A DNA stretch of 64,000 nt from Aurantiacibacter atlanticus. GTDB taxonomy: Bacteria; Pseudomonadota; Alphaproteobacteria; Sphingomonadales; Sphingomonadaceae. The notes under the pieces were generated by a model. It was not told where the DNA came from, did not search any database, and saw only the letters and a list, made by a program, of their open reading frames with translations. The stretch spans positions 992,001 through 1,056,000 of the forward strand of contig NZ_CP011310.1 in NCBI RefSeq assembly GCF_001077815.2, in the 5' to 3' direction. Positions 1-8,846 of the stretch are shown here, in pieces. Position 1 is the stretch's first letter. The number at the start of each line of letters is the position of its first letter. Both the position numbers and the translations under genes were made by a program.

Positions 1-85
1 CCGCAGCGAAAATGGAAAACAGCGCCGGATAGAACCAGTAATTGGCGTTAAGGCGTGCCCAAAGAAATTTGATTTCGGCTTTCAT
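1..85 (-). CDS. DUF2254-like membrane protein (5' end only)
   Basis: Only the first 28 codons are inside the window; the gene runs off the left edge. The start ATG is at 85 on the minus strand, 33 bases downstream of the nadA stop, so it is probably the last gene of a nadA transcript. The visible N-terminus (MKAEIKFLWARL, then NYWFYPALFSIFAA) resembles the start of DUF2254 membrane proteins: a short basic cytoplasmic segment, a Trp/Tyr-Phe pair, then the first hydrophobic helix. The family has no established function. The assignment rests on a very short stretch. Confidence 0.5.
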   Translation of the reverse strand, partial: MKAEIKFLWARLNANYWFYPALFSIFAA

Positions 86-118
86 GCAGCCCCAACATCA
101 TAGGCAATCAAATGCGGC

Positions 119-1114
119 TCAATCGCCATCAGGATCGCCAAGATCACCCTTGCCAATAGTGCCGCTGGCCATTTCCAGCATCTTGTCGAGGCTGGCCTTG
201 GCTTTCAGCCGCAATCCTTCCTCTATCTCGATACGCGGTTCGAGGTCACGCAGGCACAGGTAAAGCTTTTCAAGATTGTTGAGCGCCATATACGGGCAGA
301 TATTGCAATTGCAGTTGCCGTCCGCCCCCGGTGCGCCGAGGAAGGTTTTTTCGGGCAGCGCCTTTTCCATCTGATGGATGATATGCGGCTCTGTCGCTAC
401 GATCAGCGTGTCGCCGGGGAAGGTCTTGGCATATTGCAGGATGGAGCTGGTCGAACCTACGTGATCGGCATGGTCAATGATATGCGGCGGACATTCAGGA
501 TGCGCTGCGATGGGCGCATCGGGATGCTGCGCCTTCAGTTTCAGTAATTCCTTTTCGCTGAAAGCTTCGTGTACAATGCACACGCCCGGCCATAACAGCA
601 TGTCGCGATCAAACTTGCGGTTGAGAAAGCCGCCCAGATGGCGGTCCGGACCGAAGATGATCGGCTGGTCCTCAGGGATTTGTGAGAGGATTGTTTCGGC
701 ACTGGAACTGGTGACGATCACGTCCGACAGTGCCTTCACTTCTGTCGAACAATTGATGTACGTCAGCGCGATATGATCGGGATGTTTTTCGCGAAAGGCG
801 CGGAATTTGTCGGGCGGGCAACTGTCTTCAAGACTGCACCCTGCATCCATATCTGGCAGAACCACGATTTTTTCGGGGCTGAGAATCTTGGCGGTATCGG
901 CCATGAATTTCACCCCGCAAAAGGCGATCACATCGGCATCGGTTTCCGCTGCCTTGCGCGATAATTCCAGCGAATCCCCGACAAAATCGGCAAGATCCTG
1001 CAATTCGGGTTTCTGGTAGTAATGAGCCAGGATCACGGCGTTGCGTTCCTTGCGCAGACGGTCAATTTCTGCACGCAGATCTAGTCCTGCAAGGCTGGTG
1101 GGCTGGTCGGTCAT
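119..1114 (-). CDS. nadA: quinolinate synthase NadA
   Basis: Condenses iminoaspartate with dihydroxyacetone phosphate to quinolinate in de novo NAD synthesis; cytoplasmic. The 331-residue length is normal for the family. Visible hallmarks are ILAHYYQ near residue 30, MADTAKIL, the YINCSTEVKA block, FGPDRHLG, and the C-terminal GNCNCNICPYM cysteine cluster; the [4Fe-4S] cluster of the family is held by three conserved cysteines. No nadB or nadC lies next to it in the window. The start at 1114 fits the family N-terminus (LRAEIDRLRKERNAVILAHYY). Confidence 0.95.
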   Translation of the reverse strand: MTDQPTSLAGLDLRAEIDRLRKERNAVILAHYYQKPELQDLADFVGDSLELSRKAAETDADVIAFCGVKFMADTAKILSPEKIVVLPDMDAGCSLEDSCPPDKFRAFREKHPDHIALTYINCSTEVKALSDVIVTSSSAETILSQIPEDQPIIFGPDRHLGGFLNRKFDRDMLLWPGVCIVHEAFSEKELLKLKAQHPDAPIAAHPECPPHIIDHADHVGSTSSILQYAKTFPGDTLIVATEPHIIHQMEKALPEKTFLGAPGADGNCNCNICPYMALNNLEKLYLCLRDLEPRIEIEEGLRLKAKASLDKMLEMASGTIGKGDLGDPDGD

Positions 1115-1175
1115 GCTGATTTTCCTGTCGAATACATTATCTGCTTATAGCCGCAGTTGCGCGGCTGGCGAGGGC

Positions 1176-1844
1176 TTAGCCGCTTGTTTCCGGGCTATCG
1201 TCAGCGAAGCGCACGGTCACCTGCACATCGCCGTAACCTGCAACCTGCAAGGGTATCGCGAGGTTTTGCCGCACAGCATCGCGCGCGGCAGTGCGGGCAA
1301 GCGCCATCACTTCGGGATTTTTTGCAAAGTCACGCGCACGGCGGGCGGCGACATCGGAATTGCTGCGACTGAGCGATACAGATGCGTCCCGGCTGACATA
1401 CAGACCATCAGTGAAATAGCGTGCCTGTCCTTCATGGATATTGGGCGTGGAAACGGTAAGGCCGGGTAATTCAACATTCAGCGTCTGACTGGCGGCATCC
1501 CATGCGAAATCGGCGCGGTCCATGCCTGACAGATCTAGGCGGTACTCCACCGTTGCGGGCACAATCATGGCCTGACGCGATTGCAGCGCATCAATTTCCA
1601 GCGGCCCTATGCTTGGGGTAGACGTGCTTTCGGCAACCACATCGAAGCGCGACGAAAACACTGTTAGCGAATTCTGCTTTTCGAAGGTCAGCATTGCGCT
1701 GCCGACAATGTCACCGTGATCCTGCGGGCCCCATTTCTCCCATGCCAGCCAGACCAGCGCGGCAGCCATCAGGCCGATGACAATCCAGACGCCGACACCT
1801 GTGGAGCGCGCGAACCCTTCATCAGCCACGGCAACGCGCGACAT
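1176..1844 (-). CDS. DUF4230 domain-containing membrane-anchored protein
   Basis: A 222-residue protein of unknown function. An N-terminal membrane helix at about residues 15-33 (VWIVIGLMAAALVWLAW) is followed by a soluble domain resembling DUF4230 (FEKQNSLTVFSSRFDVVAEST, EYRLDLSGM, VELPGLTVSTPNI), ending in a region rich in Arg/Ala helices. I chose ATG 1844 because AGGA lies 6 bases upstream and it leaves 11 bases after the metallo-hydrolase stop. An in-frame ATG at 1871 overlaps that gene. It is probably co-transcribed with the upstream metallo-hydrolase. Confidence 0.75.
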   Translation of the reverse strand: MSRVAVADEGFARSTGVGVWIVIGLMAAALVWLAWEKWGPQDHGDIVGSAMLTFEKQNSLTVFSSRFDVVAESTSTPSIGPLEIDALQSRQAMIVPATVEYRLDLSGMDRADFAWDAASQTLNVELPGLTVSTPNIHEGQARYFTDGLYVSRDASVSLSRSNSDVAARRARDFAKNPEVMALARTAARDAVRQNLAIPLQVAGYGDVQVTVRFADDSPETSG

Positions 1845-1855
1845 TTCATCCTGTT

Positions 1856-2731
1856 TTAGTTGATTGCCCATATATCTTCTGAACAAACAACCGTGCCGCT
1901 GCGTTCCAATTGCTGCAGATGCGCCAGCACGCTTTGTCCGGCTGCTGGCCAAAGGCCCTCATCCACGCCCTTATACATGATAGGCACCATTGCGGCGATG
2001 CTGCGCGGTTCTTCAGCCAGAAGCCGCATTATCTGCCGTTCGCGGGCGCGGCGATGGCCAACCATGCCGCGCACCAGCTGGCGCGGCTTTTCAACCGCAG
2101 GCCCGTGGGCGGGATAATAGATGCGATCTTCGCGTGTATAAAGCAGTGCCAGACTTGCGAGGTAATCGCCCATATCGCCATCGGGTGGCATAACCACGCT
2201 GGTTGACCATCCCATAACATGGTCGCCGGTGAACAGCGCATCGCTTTCCTCCAGGGCGAAGCACAGATGGTTCGATGTATGACCGGGCGTGGCCAGGGCG
2301 CGCAGCGTCCAGCCGGTGCCGGTCATTGCCTCGCCATCATCGAGCACGCGGTCAGGCGCGTAGTCCTGATCAAATGGGGCATCTGCGCGCGGCGCATCGG
2401 AATGGATGTGGAGCGGGGCACAGCCTATGATGGGCGCACCGGTCGCTTCGGCCAGGCCGCGTGCGGCGGGAGAGTGATCGCGGTGGGTATGGGTGCACAT
2501 GATTGCGGCCACGGACCTGCCAGCAATGGCGCGGGTCAGCGCCTCAATGTGCTGAGCATCGTCAGGGCCGGGATCGATCACGGCCAGATCCGTGGTCCCG
2601 ACCAGATAGGTTTGCGTGCCAGTGTAGGTGAAGGGCGAAGCATTGGCCGCCAGCACGCGCGCTATCAGAGGCTCGATCTGCTCGACATCGCCTGTTGGCC
2701 AGGGTTGCGGTGGCATAGACATACTGGGCAT
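1856..2731 (-). CDS. MBL-fold metallo-hydrolase (LACTB2-like)
   Basis: A 291-residue metallo-beta-lactamase-fold hydrolase. The metal-binding motif THTHRDHS is the family HxHxDH; further ligands are expected in ATPGHTSNH, LFTGDHVMG and YPAHGPAV. The C-terminal ~70 residues (RRARERQIMRLL through VLAHLQQLERSGTV) look like the winged-helix tail found in LACTB2-type proteins, which act on nucleic acid or thioester substrates. The exact substrate cannot be read from sequence. ATG 2731 is taken as start; ATGs at 2722 and 2716 are also possible. It is divergent from glpK, with 25 bases between the two starts. Confidence 0.8.
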   Translation of the reverse strand: MPSMSMPPQPWPTGDVEQIEPLIARVLAANASPFTYTGTQTYLVGTTDLAVIDPGPDDAQHIEALTRAIAGRSVAAIMCTHTHRDHSPAARGLAEATGAPIIGCAPLHIHSDAPRADAPFDQDYAPDRVLDDGEAMTGTGWTLRALATPGHTSNHLCFALEESDALFTGDHVMGWSTSVVMPPDGDMGDYLASLALLYTREDRIYYPAHGPAVEKPRQLVRGMVGHRRARERQIMRLLAEEPRSIAAMVPIMYKGVDEGLWPAAGQSVLAHLQQLERSGTVVCSEDIWAIN

Positions 2732-2756
2732 ATGGAGAACCAAAAGAGGATTGCCA

Positions 2757-4232
2757 ATGACAGAAACATCTATCCTTGTCCTTGACGAAGGTACCACCAG
2801 CACTCGCGCGATGCTGTTCGGGCGGGATGGCGCATTGCACGGGGTCGCGCAGGAAGAACTGGATCAGTATTATCCGCAGAGTGGCAGGGTAGAGCATGAC
2901 GCGGGCGAGATTTGGGCCAAGACCCTGAAATGCGCGCAGGCGATGGTGGATCGGGCAGGCGGCGCCGGAAATATCGCAGCCATCGGTATCACCAACCAGC
3001 GCGAAACGGTGGTGGCCTGGGACAATTCGACCGGAGAGCCGCTGACCCGCGCGATCGTCTGGCAGGATCGTCGCACCACGCCTTTTTGCGCAGAGCTGAA
3101 AGGCGCGGGTCACGAAAGCCTCGTGCGGAAGAAAACCGGCCTGCTGCTGGACCCCTATTTTTCCGGCACGAAAATGCGCTGGATGCTAGATAATGTGGTC
3201 GAGGTTCGGGATGCGGCGGAACGCGGCAGGCTGGCATTCGGAACCATCGAAAGCTGGCTTATATGGAAGCTGACAGGCGGAAATACGCATATTTGTGATG
3301 CTAGTAACGCCAGCAGAACCTTGCTGATAGCGCTGGACGGAGCCGGTTGGGACAATGAATTGTGTGACCTCTTCGGCGTACCGCGCGCCGCATTACCCAA
3401 AATCGTCGATTGTGCAGGGCAACTTGCCAGCACCGCGCCAGACATATTGGGCTGCTCCATTCCCATTTGCGGCATGGCAGGCGACCAGCAGGCTGCAACG
3501 ATAGGACAGGGGTGCCTTTCGCCCGGAGATACCAAGGCGACCTATGGCACTGGCGCTTTCGTGCTCGGCAATACCGGCAAAAGCGTGCCCCGCTCCGAAA
3601 ACCGAATGCTGGCCACCGTGCTTTATCAGCTTGATGGCGAACGGTGCTATGCACTGGAAGGCGCTGTCTTTGTGGCCGGAAGCCTGATCAAATATCTGCG
3701 CGATACGCTCGGCCTTATAGAAAGTGCGGAGGAGACGGAGGAACTGGCTAGCTCCATTCCCGATAATGGCGGGGTCGTGGTGGTGCCGGCGCTCTCTGGT
3801 CTTGGCGCGCCTCACTGGCTGCCCGAAGCGCGAGGCATTATTTCAGGATTGGGGTTTGATACAGGCCGCGCGCATATTGCCCGAGCATCGCTGGAATCAA
3901 TGGCACATCAGACACGCGATCTGGCAAATGCCTTCGCCGCCGATGATGCCGCCTGGACTTCGCTTCGGATAGATGGCGGCATGGCCCAAAACAGCTGGAT
4001 GGCGCAGGATATTGCCGATCTGCTAGGATTGCCCGTCACCCGCCCTGCTTTTGTGGAAACGACAGCGCTGGGCGCGGCAATGCTGGCAGCGGTCGGATGC
4101 GGCTGGCACGCTTCGCTTGCGGAGGCGGTGTTAGCGATGATTGGTGAGACACAGACGTTCGAACCGGCGATGGAAGATTCTGTAAGATCGCAGCGGATTG
4201 CGCGATGGGACGCAGCATTGGCGAAAGTGTAA
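2757..4232 (+). CDS. glpK: glycerol kinase
   Basis: A 491-residue FGGY-family kinase that phosphorylates glycerol to sn-glycerol-3-phosphate. Family motifs are present in order: the N-terminal phosphate loop LDEGTTSTRA (usually LDQGTTSSR, so Gln is replaced by Glu), TNQRETVVAW, IVWQDRRT, DPYFSGTKMRWMLDN, the ATP-binding TKATYGTGAFVL, and the C-terminal DGGMAQNSWMAQ plus ETTALGAAMLA. ATG 2757 is preceded by AGAGGA 7 bases upstream. No glpD, glpF or glpR is nearby. It ends 4 bases before the convergent DUF1465 gene. Confidence 0.9.
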   Translation: MTETSILVLDEGTTSTRAMLFGRDGALHGVAQEELDQYYPQSGRVEHDAGEIWAKTLKCAQAMVDRAGGAGNIAAIGITNQRETVVAWDNSTGEPLTRAIVWQDRRTTPFCAELKGAGHESLVRKKTGLLLDPYFSGTKMRWMLDNVVEVRDAAERGRLAFGTIESWLIWKLTGGNTHICDASNASRTLLIALDGAGWDNELCDLFGVPRAALPKIVDCAGQLASTAPDILGCSIPICGMAGDQQAATIGQGCLSPGDTKATYGTGAFVLGNTGKSVPRSENRMLATVLYQLDGERCYALEGAVFVAGSLIKYLRDTLGLIESAEETEELASSIPDNGGVVVVPALSGLGAPHWLPEARGIISGLGFDTGRAHIARASLESMAHQTRDLANAFAADDAAWTSLRIDGGMAQNSWMAQDIADLLGLPVTRPAFVETTALGAAMLAAVGCGWHASLAEAVLAMIGETQTFEPAMEDSVRSQRIARWDAALAKV

Positions 4233-4236
4233 CGGC

Positions 4237-4728
4237 CTAATTGCTGGCGAACGCGCGGCCCAGCTTTTGCCTCAGCTGATGGACTTCGCCCGAACCCAGT
4301 GCAATGTCACTTGTTTCATCGGTCTCAGACCGCAATTGCCAAGACTTGTCCAACCGTTCCACACGGGCAAACAAATTGCGGCTGCGCGCGATCACCAAGC
4401 GGGCAAGCGGATCAAGAAGCGCTACCTGCGCTGGATCACTTTCAGGCTGTGCAGATGGCAGGCGGCCATTGCGCTGCAATTGCATTGCGCTCAATTCACC
4501 TGAGAAAAATGCCTTGTGGTTGAGGAGCCAGGCCATGGCATGCATCAACCGCGTTGTGGCGCGCAGCGCTTCGCGCGACAGAACGATTTGCGTCTCTGCC
4601 CCGGCTGACCCGACACCAGGACTCCAGTCATCGGCCTCAAATACCGTCCGCGCCTCTTCTGTGAGGTCAAGAGCCTCCTCATAGACAGCGTCGACGATTG
4701 CCGGTGTAATAGTATCGGTGCAGGTCAT
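4237..4728 (-). CDS. DUF1465 family protein
   Basis: A 163-residue alphaproteobacterial protein resembling the DUF1465 family (YEEALDLTEEAR, then TTRLMHAMAWLLNHKAFFSGEL). Members are predicted helical regulators of poorly known role. The sequence is predominantly helical and acidic, with no membrane segment. It is convergent with glpK, with only 4 bases between stops, and lies upstream of the YdcH-like pair. Useful mainly as a taxonomic marker for Alphaproteobacteria. Confidence 0.8.
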   Translation of the reverse strand: MTCTDTITPAIVDAVYEEALDLTEEARTVFEADDWSPGVGSAGAETQIVLSREALRATTRLMHAMAWLLNHKAFFSGELSAMQLQRNGRLPSAQPESDPAQVALLDPLARLVIARSRNLFARVERLDKSWQLRSETDETSDIALGSGEVHQLRQKLGRAFASN

Positions 4729-4821
4729 GATAATCCATGGCTAGTCTCAATCGCGTTACTGCACCAGATGTAAGTTATTCGACTCATCCTAAGAAAAGCC
4801 CGTGTCCCGGACTTGGACAGA

Positions 4822-5019
4822 TCAGGCAATGATGTCCGGCGTCAGATAGTCTGCAATAATGGCGATCTGATCTCGCAAGTTGAGTTTCCGCTTTTTCAGA
4901 CGGGCTACCTGCAACTGGTTGGACCCATCGCTGTTTTCCAGCACACGGATAGCAATATCGAGGTCGCGATGCTCGGTCTCCAATGCAGCAAGGCGCTTGA
5001 TCAGCTCGGTTTCCGCCAC
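4822..5019 (-). CDS. YdcH-like small coiled-coil protein (DUF465)
   Basis: A 65-residue protein with the DUF465 pattern: a helix with E-x-EHRDLDIAIRVLE, a turn, and LQVARLKKRKLNLRDQIA, i.e. two antiparallel coiled-coil helices. Function is unknown in the family. A second related gene lies 218 bases away on the other strand. The C-terminus continues past the usual family end with IIADYLTPDIIA. Confidence 0.75.
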   Translation of the reverse strand: MAETELIKRLAALETEHRDLDIAIRVLENSDGSNQLQVARLKKRKLNLRDQIAIIADYLTPDIIA

Positions 5020-5236
5020 GCGAAGATGTCCGCCATTGGTTCCATACTTCTCCCTCTCCTACCCGCACGACTGGCGCAAGAGGCATCTCATCGCCATGCG
5101 ATTTGTCGAAATGTACTTTCTGTGGTTTGATAACAAATGCGGCGCTCGTTGCACATGGCGAGTCGCTGCCCGGCGGGGTGAGTGATTGCCCTGTTACTGG
5201 TCCGGCTATCAGCTCAGATGGTAAGGAGACGAGCAT

Positions 5237-5392
5237 ATGGATACTTCGCATGTCAGCGCCCTCGAAGAAAAGCACCGGGGGCTGGAAACCCGGCTCAGGG
5301 ATGAAATGAACAGGCCGGCACCGGACAATTCGAGGATCCAGGCACTCAAGAAGCAAAAACTGCGCATCAAGGAAGAAATCGCGCATCATTGA
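5237..5392 (+). CDS. YdcH-like small coiled-coil protein (DUF465), 51 residues
   Basis: A short gene (MDTSHVSALEEKHRG... ending KLRIKEEIAHH) preceded by GTAAGGAGAC, a strong Shine-Dalgarno site. It shows the DUF465 two-helix pattern: LEEKHRGLETRLRDEM, a turn at RPAPDNS, then IQALKKQKLRIKEEI. It is divergent from the 65-residue relative at 4822-5019 and precedes ptsP by 82 bases. The family has no established function. Confidence 0.75.
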   Translation: MDTSHVSALEEKHRGLETRLRDEMNRPAPDNSRIQALKKQKLRIKEEIAHH

Positions 5393-5474
5393 TGTTGTGA
5401 GAAAGCTATCGCACCCCGGTATTTTACATGCCGGGGCGACTTGCAAACGCGCGGGCGTGCTATAGTCGGGTATT

Positions 5475-7745
5475 ATGTCCGCCTTTTCTGCCGCACGATC
5501 CATTTTGACTTCGCTTCACGAGGTCATGGCCGCGCGCACGCATGCGCAGGCGAAGCTGAACCAGGTCGTCGAGATCATTGGCGAATCGCTTCATAGCGAA
5601 GTGTGTTCGATTTACCTGCTGCGCGAAGGCATGTTGGAACTGTACGCAACGCGCGGCCTTAACCAGGCGGCGGTTCATGTCACCCGGCTTGGTGTGGGCG
5701 AGGGCCTGACGGGCGCGATAGCCCAGAATATCGAGACGCTGAACCTTGACGAGGCGGCGACCCATCCTGAATTTCAATATCGATCCGAAACGGGGGAGGA
5801 AAATTTCCACTCTTTTGCTGGCGTGCCTATAGTCCGTAGAGAACGAGCTATTGGCGTTCTGACCATTCAGCATGTCGATCCCCGCAAATATGAAGAGGTG
5901 GAGATCGAGGCTCTACAAACGGTCGCAATGGTGCTGGCCGAACTGATCAACAATGCCGGTCTGGCAGATGAGGAAGGGCTGGGCGGGTCGACAGAGGCGC
6001 GAACCGGGCAGGAATCGCTGGATGGACTGAAGCTGGTTGCCGGACTTGCTATTGGGGAGGCCGTGTTTCACCAGCCGCGCATCCAGATCGAGCAAACCGT
6101 TGCCGAAGATATCGAGGCAGAACGCCAGCGCGTCTATCTCGCCTTTGATCGCATGCGCGAGCAGATTGATACCATGACCAACCAGGCCGAATTTGGCGTG
6201 GATGGGGAGCATGGCCAGGTGCTCGAAACATACAAGATGTTCGCCTATGATGAAGGTTGGTCGCGGCGCATTAACGAAGCGATCGATTCCGGCCTGACAG
6301 CCGAAGCGGCCATCGAACGGGTGCAGCAGCGTACGCGGATGCGGATGCGGGCGATTTCCGATCCATTATTGCGCGATCGGATGCACGATCTGGAAGATCT
6401 TTCGAACCGGCTGATCCGTATCGTGTCCGGCCAGCTTGGTACTGCAGCGCAAAAAGGTCTGGCGCGCGATTCCATTCTGGTCGCCAAGAATCTGGGCCCG
6501 GCCGAATTGCTCGAATATGACAAGCGGCGGCTGAAAGGTGTGGTTCTCGAAGAAGGCTCGCTTACGGCGCATGTCGTCATCCTGGCGCGTGCCATGGGCA
6601 TTCCGGTCGTCGGCCGCCTGCGCAATGTGCGTGGGTTGGTGCGAGATGGGGATACGATCCTGGTCGATGGTGATGCGGGCAAGGTAACGCTGCGTCCTGG
6701 CCAGGGCGTTACCTCCGCCTTTCAAACGCGCTTTACCCGCAGCAGGGAAAAGCAAGCATCCTATGCCAAGCTGCGCGAGGTCGAACCATTTACCCGCGAT
6801 GGCAAGCGGATCAACGTGATGATGAATGCAGGCCTGCGTGATGATGTCGCCATGCTGGCCATGACGGGGGCCGACGGTATCGGGCTCTATCGGACTGAAT
6901 TTCAGTTCCTCGTATCGGCCGCCTTGCCGCAACGCGAACGTCAGGCGCGGCTTTATCGCGATGTGCTGGAAGCGGCCAATGGCAAGAAGGTGGTGTTTCG
7001 CACCGTCGATATTGGCGGCGATAAATCCCTCCCCTATCTTTCCAGCGAAACCGCCAAGCTTGATGAAAACCCGGCCATGGGCTGGCGCGCGCTGCGCCTT
7101 GCGCTTGAACGCGATGGCTTGATGAAGGCCCAGGCCCGCGCATTGCTCGAAGGCGCGGCTGGCTACGAACTCAACGTCATGTTCCCAATGGTGTCTGAAC
7201 CATGGGAGTTTGATGCAGCCAAGGATGTGTTTGACCAGCAATTGGCGTGGCTCAAGACCCGCAAGGCGCAATTGCCCAGCGCGATCCGCTATGGCGTAAT
7301 GCTCGAAGTGCCCTCACTTGCCGAGATGCTGGACCAGTTACTGCCGCGCCTGTCTTTTATCTCGATCGGCACGAATGATTTGACGCAGTTCCTCTTCGCC
7401 GCTGACCGGGCGAACCCGATGCTGGCGGAACGCTATGACTGGCTCAGCCCGTCGATCCTGCGTTTTCTCTCACGGGTGGTGAGCAATTGTGAAGGTGAGC
7501 AGGTAGATCTTGGCGTGTGCGGCGAAATGGGCGGCCGGCGACTGGAGGCGCTGGCGCTGATCGGGCTGGGCATCCGCCGCCTTTCGATTACCCCTGCAGC
7601 GGTCGGCCAGATAAAAGAGCTGGTGCGCAAGGTGGACACACGCGAAATTGGCGATGCGATGGACGGCTGGCTTGCGTCACCCCCGCTTGATATGCGGGTT
7701 GCGTTGCAAGCTTGGGCGAAAGCGCATTCAATCGAAGTCGATTAG
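5475..7745 (+). CDS. ptsP: phosphoenolpyruvate-protein phosphotransferase PtsP (EI-Ntr)
   Basis: First enzyme of the nitrogen phosphotransferase system: it takes phosphate from PEP and passes it to NPr. A GAF domain occupies roughly residues 20-160, as in EI-Ntr rather than sugar-PTS EI. The PEP-utilising N-domain follows, then the mobile phosphohistidine domain with active His366 in GSLTAHVVILAR. The C-terminal TIM barrel has DGIGLYRTEFQF, FRTVDIGGDK, YGVMLEVPSL, SIGTNDLTQF and VCGEMGG. Length (756) matches the family. No ptsN or ptsO gene is in the window. Confidence 0.93.
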   Translation: MSAFSAARSILTSLHEVMAARTHAQAKLNQVVEIIGESLHSEVCSIYLLREGMLELYATRGLNQAAVHVTRLGVGEGLTGAIAQNIETLNLDEAATHPEFQYRSETGEENFHSFAGVPIVRRERAIGVLTIQHVDPRKYEEVEIEALQTVAMVLAELINNAGLADEEGLGGSTEARTGQESLDGLKLVAGLAIGEAVFHQPRIQIEQTVAEDIEAERQRVYLAFDRMREQIDTMTNQAEFGVDGEHGQVLETYKMFAYDEGWSRRINEAIDSGLTAEAAIERVQQRTRMRMRAISDPLLRDRMHDLEDLSNRLIRIVSGQLGTAAQKGLARDSILVAKNLGPAELLEYDKRRLKGVVLEEGSLTAHVVILARAMGIPVVGRLRNVRGLVRDGDTILVDGDAGKVTLRPGQGVTSAFQTRFTRSREKQASYAKLREVEPFTRDGKRINVMMNAGLRDDVAMLAMTGADGIGLYRTEFQFLVSAALPQRERQARLYRDVLEAANGKKVVFRTVDIGGDKSLPYLSSETAKLDENPAMGWRALRLALERDGLMKAQARALLEGAAGYELNVMFPMVSEPWEFDAAKDVFDQQLAWLKTRKAQLPSAIRYGVMLEVPSLAEMLDQLLPRLSFISIGTNDLTQFLFAADRANPMLAERYDWLSPSILRFLSRVVSNCEGEQVDLGVCGEMGGRRLEALALIGLGIRRLSITPAAVGQIKELVRKVDTREIGDAMDGWLASPPLDMRVALQAWAKAHSIEVD

Positions 7746-7770
7746 CTATTGCGTTGCACAATTGCTTGAC

Positions 7771-7800
7771 TTGACAGGCGATGGCCCCTTTCAGGGTATA
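7771..7800 (+). promoter_or_regulatory. possible sigma-70 type promoter upstream of the RodZ-like gene
   Basis: TTGACA at 7771-7776 matches the -35 consensus. GGTATA at 7795-7800 (or the overlapping TATATT at 7797) could be the -10 box, with an 18-base spacer for the first choice. It lies about 45 bases before the ATG at 7844, in the short gap after ptsP. Inferred from consensus only. Confidence 0.3.
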
Positions 7801-7843
7801 TTGGGTTTGCGATAGACCCAGCCCCCCCAACGCTGGAGCGGAC

Positions 7844-8707
7844 ATGTCCGACGACAAAGTTCTTGAAGACCAGACAGTAGCCTCTGCTGAACCGCAAGGC
7901 ATTGGCCCGCAACTGCGCGCAGCGCGCGAGGCGAAAGGTCTCAGTATAGACCATGTCGCTGCCGAAACGCGCATATCAAAGCGCCATATCGAACATATCG
8001 AAGCCGGCGATTTCGATCTGCTGCCTGCGCGCACCTACGCTGTCGGCTTTTCGCGCACGCTCGCCAAGGTGGTCGGTCTGGATCAAAACGATGTTCTCGC
8101 TATGGTCCGCGCAGAACTCGATGCCGAGCATCCGCGTGAACATTCTGGCGCGGCAGGCTCTGGCACGAAGTTCGAACCGGGCGACCCTGCGCGGGCACCG
8201 GGTGGCAAGCTGGTGTGGTTTTCGCTGTTTGCAGTCGTCCTGCTGCTGATCGGCATATTCTTTGCTGCCCGTGTGCTGTTCTCACCCGCAGCAGAATTGC
8301 CGCGCCTGACCGATGAGGAGGCCGAGCAGGTCGCCGCGGCAGGGGTGGACGCTGATGCGCAGGCTGGCAATGGCACTCAGCAGGCGATCGATCCGGCAGG
8401 CGAGGTCGTATTCACCGCAGAGGGAGAAGCATGGGTCCGCTTCTATGACGCGCAGAACCGTGTGTTGACCGAACGGACGATGCAGGAAGGTGAGAGTTTC
8501 ACCATCCCTGCCACAGCCGAAGGCCCGCGCATTATAACAGGTCGACCGGATCTGTTGGCCATCACCATTGGTGGTCGCAATGTTCCCAAGCTTTCGGAAG
8601 AGCTGGAAACCCTATCTGATGTCGAGGTTTCAGCAGCAGCCCTGCTGGTGCGGGAGGGGGCTACGGCGCCCAATGCTCCGCAAACTGCCACCACGCCCGA
8701 AAACTGA
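7844..8707 (+). CDS. RodZ-like helix-turn-helix membrane protein (DUF4115)
   Basis: A 287-residue bitopic protein with the RodZ layout. An N-terminal helix-turn-helix domain (about residues 22-85: GPQLRAAREAKGLSIDHVA, ETRISKRHIEHIEAGDF, LPARTYAVGFSRTLAK) is followed by one transmembrane helix (about 125-147). A periplasmic DUF4115-like beta domain (about 190-265: VVFTAEGEAWVRFYD through LAITIGGRNVPKL) completes it. RodZ links MreB to the elongasome, and that role is inferred here. ATG 7844 has GGAG 8 bases upstream and begins the domain cleanly. Confidence 0.82.
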   Translation: MSDDKVLEDQTVASAEPQGIGPQLRAAREAKGLSIDHVAAETRISKRHIEHIEAGDFDLLPARTYAVGFSRTLAKVVGLDQNDVLAMVRAELDAEHPREHSGAAGSGTKFEPGDPARAPGGKLVWFSLFAVVLLLIGIFFAARVLFSPAAELPRLTDEEAEQVAAAGVDADAQAGNGTQQAIDPAGEVVFTAEGEAWVRFYDAQNRVLTERTMQEGESFTIPATAEGPRIITGRPDLLAITIGGRNVPKLSEELETLSDVEVSAAALLVREGATAPNAPQTATTPEN

Positions 8708-8846
8708 GTTTATGCGTCGCCGGCACAATCGGCGATTAGCCGTGAATAAGCGAATTTGCCTGCTTTAACGGCGTCGTTAATCATATATCTTGCCGCACCA
8801 TGGCAGGGACGCTTGCATATTTGCATACTTGAGGAGATCCGTGGCG

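Noticed and set aside
1856..2731. Beta-lactamase resistance gene
   Set aside because: The fold motif is present, but the winged-helix tail and neighbours point to a LACTB2-like hydrolase.
5411..5433. CCCCGG/CCGGGG hairpin before ptsP
   Set aside because: Short stem with no T-tract after it, so not called as a terminator.
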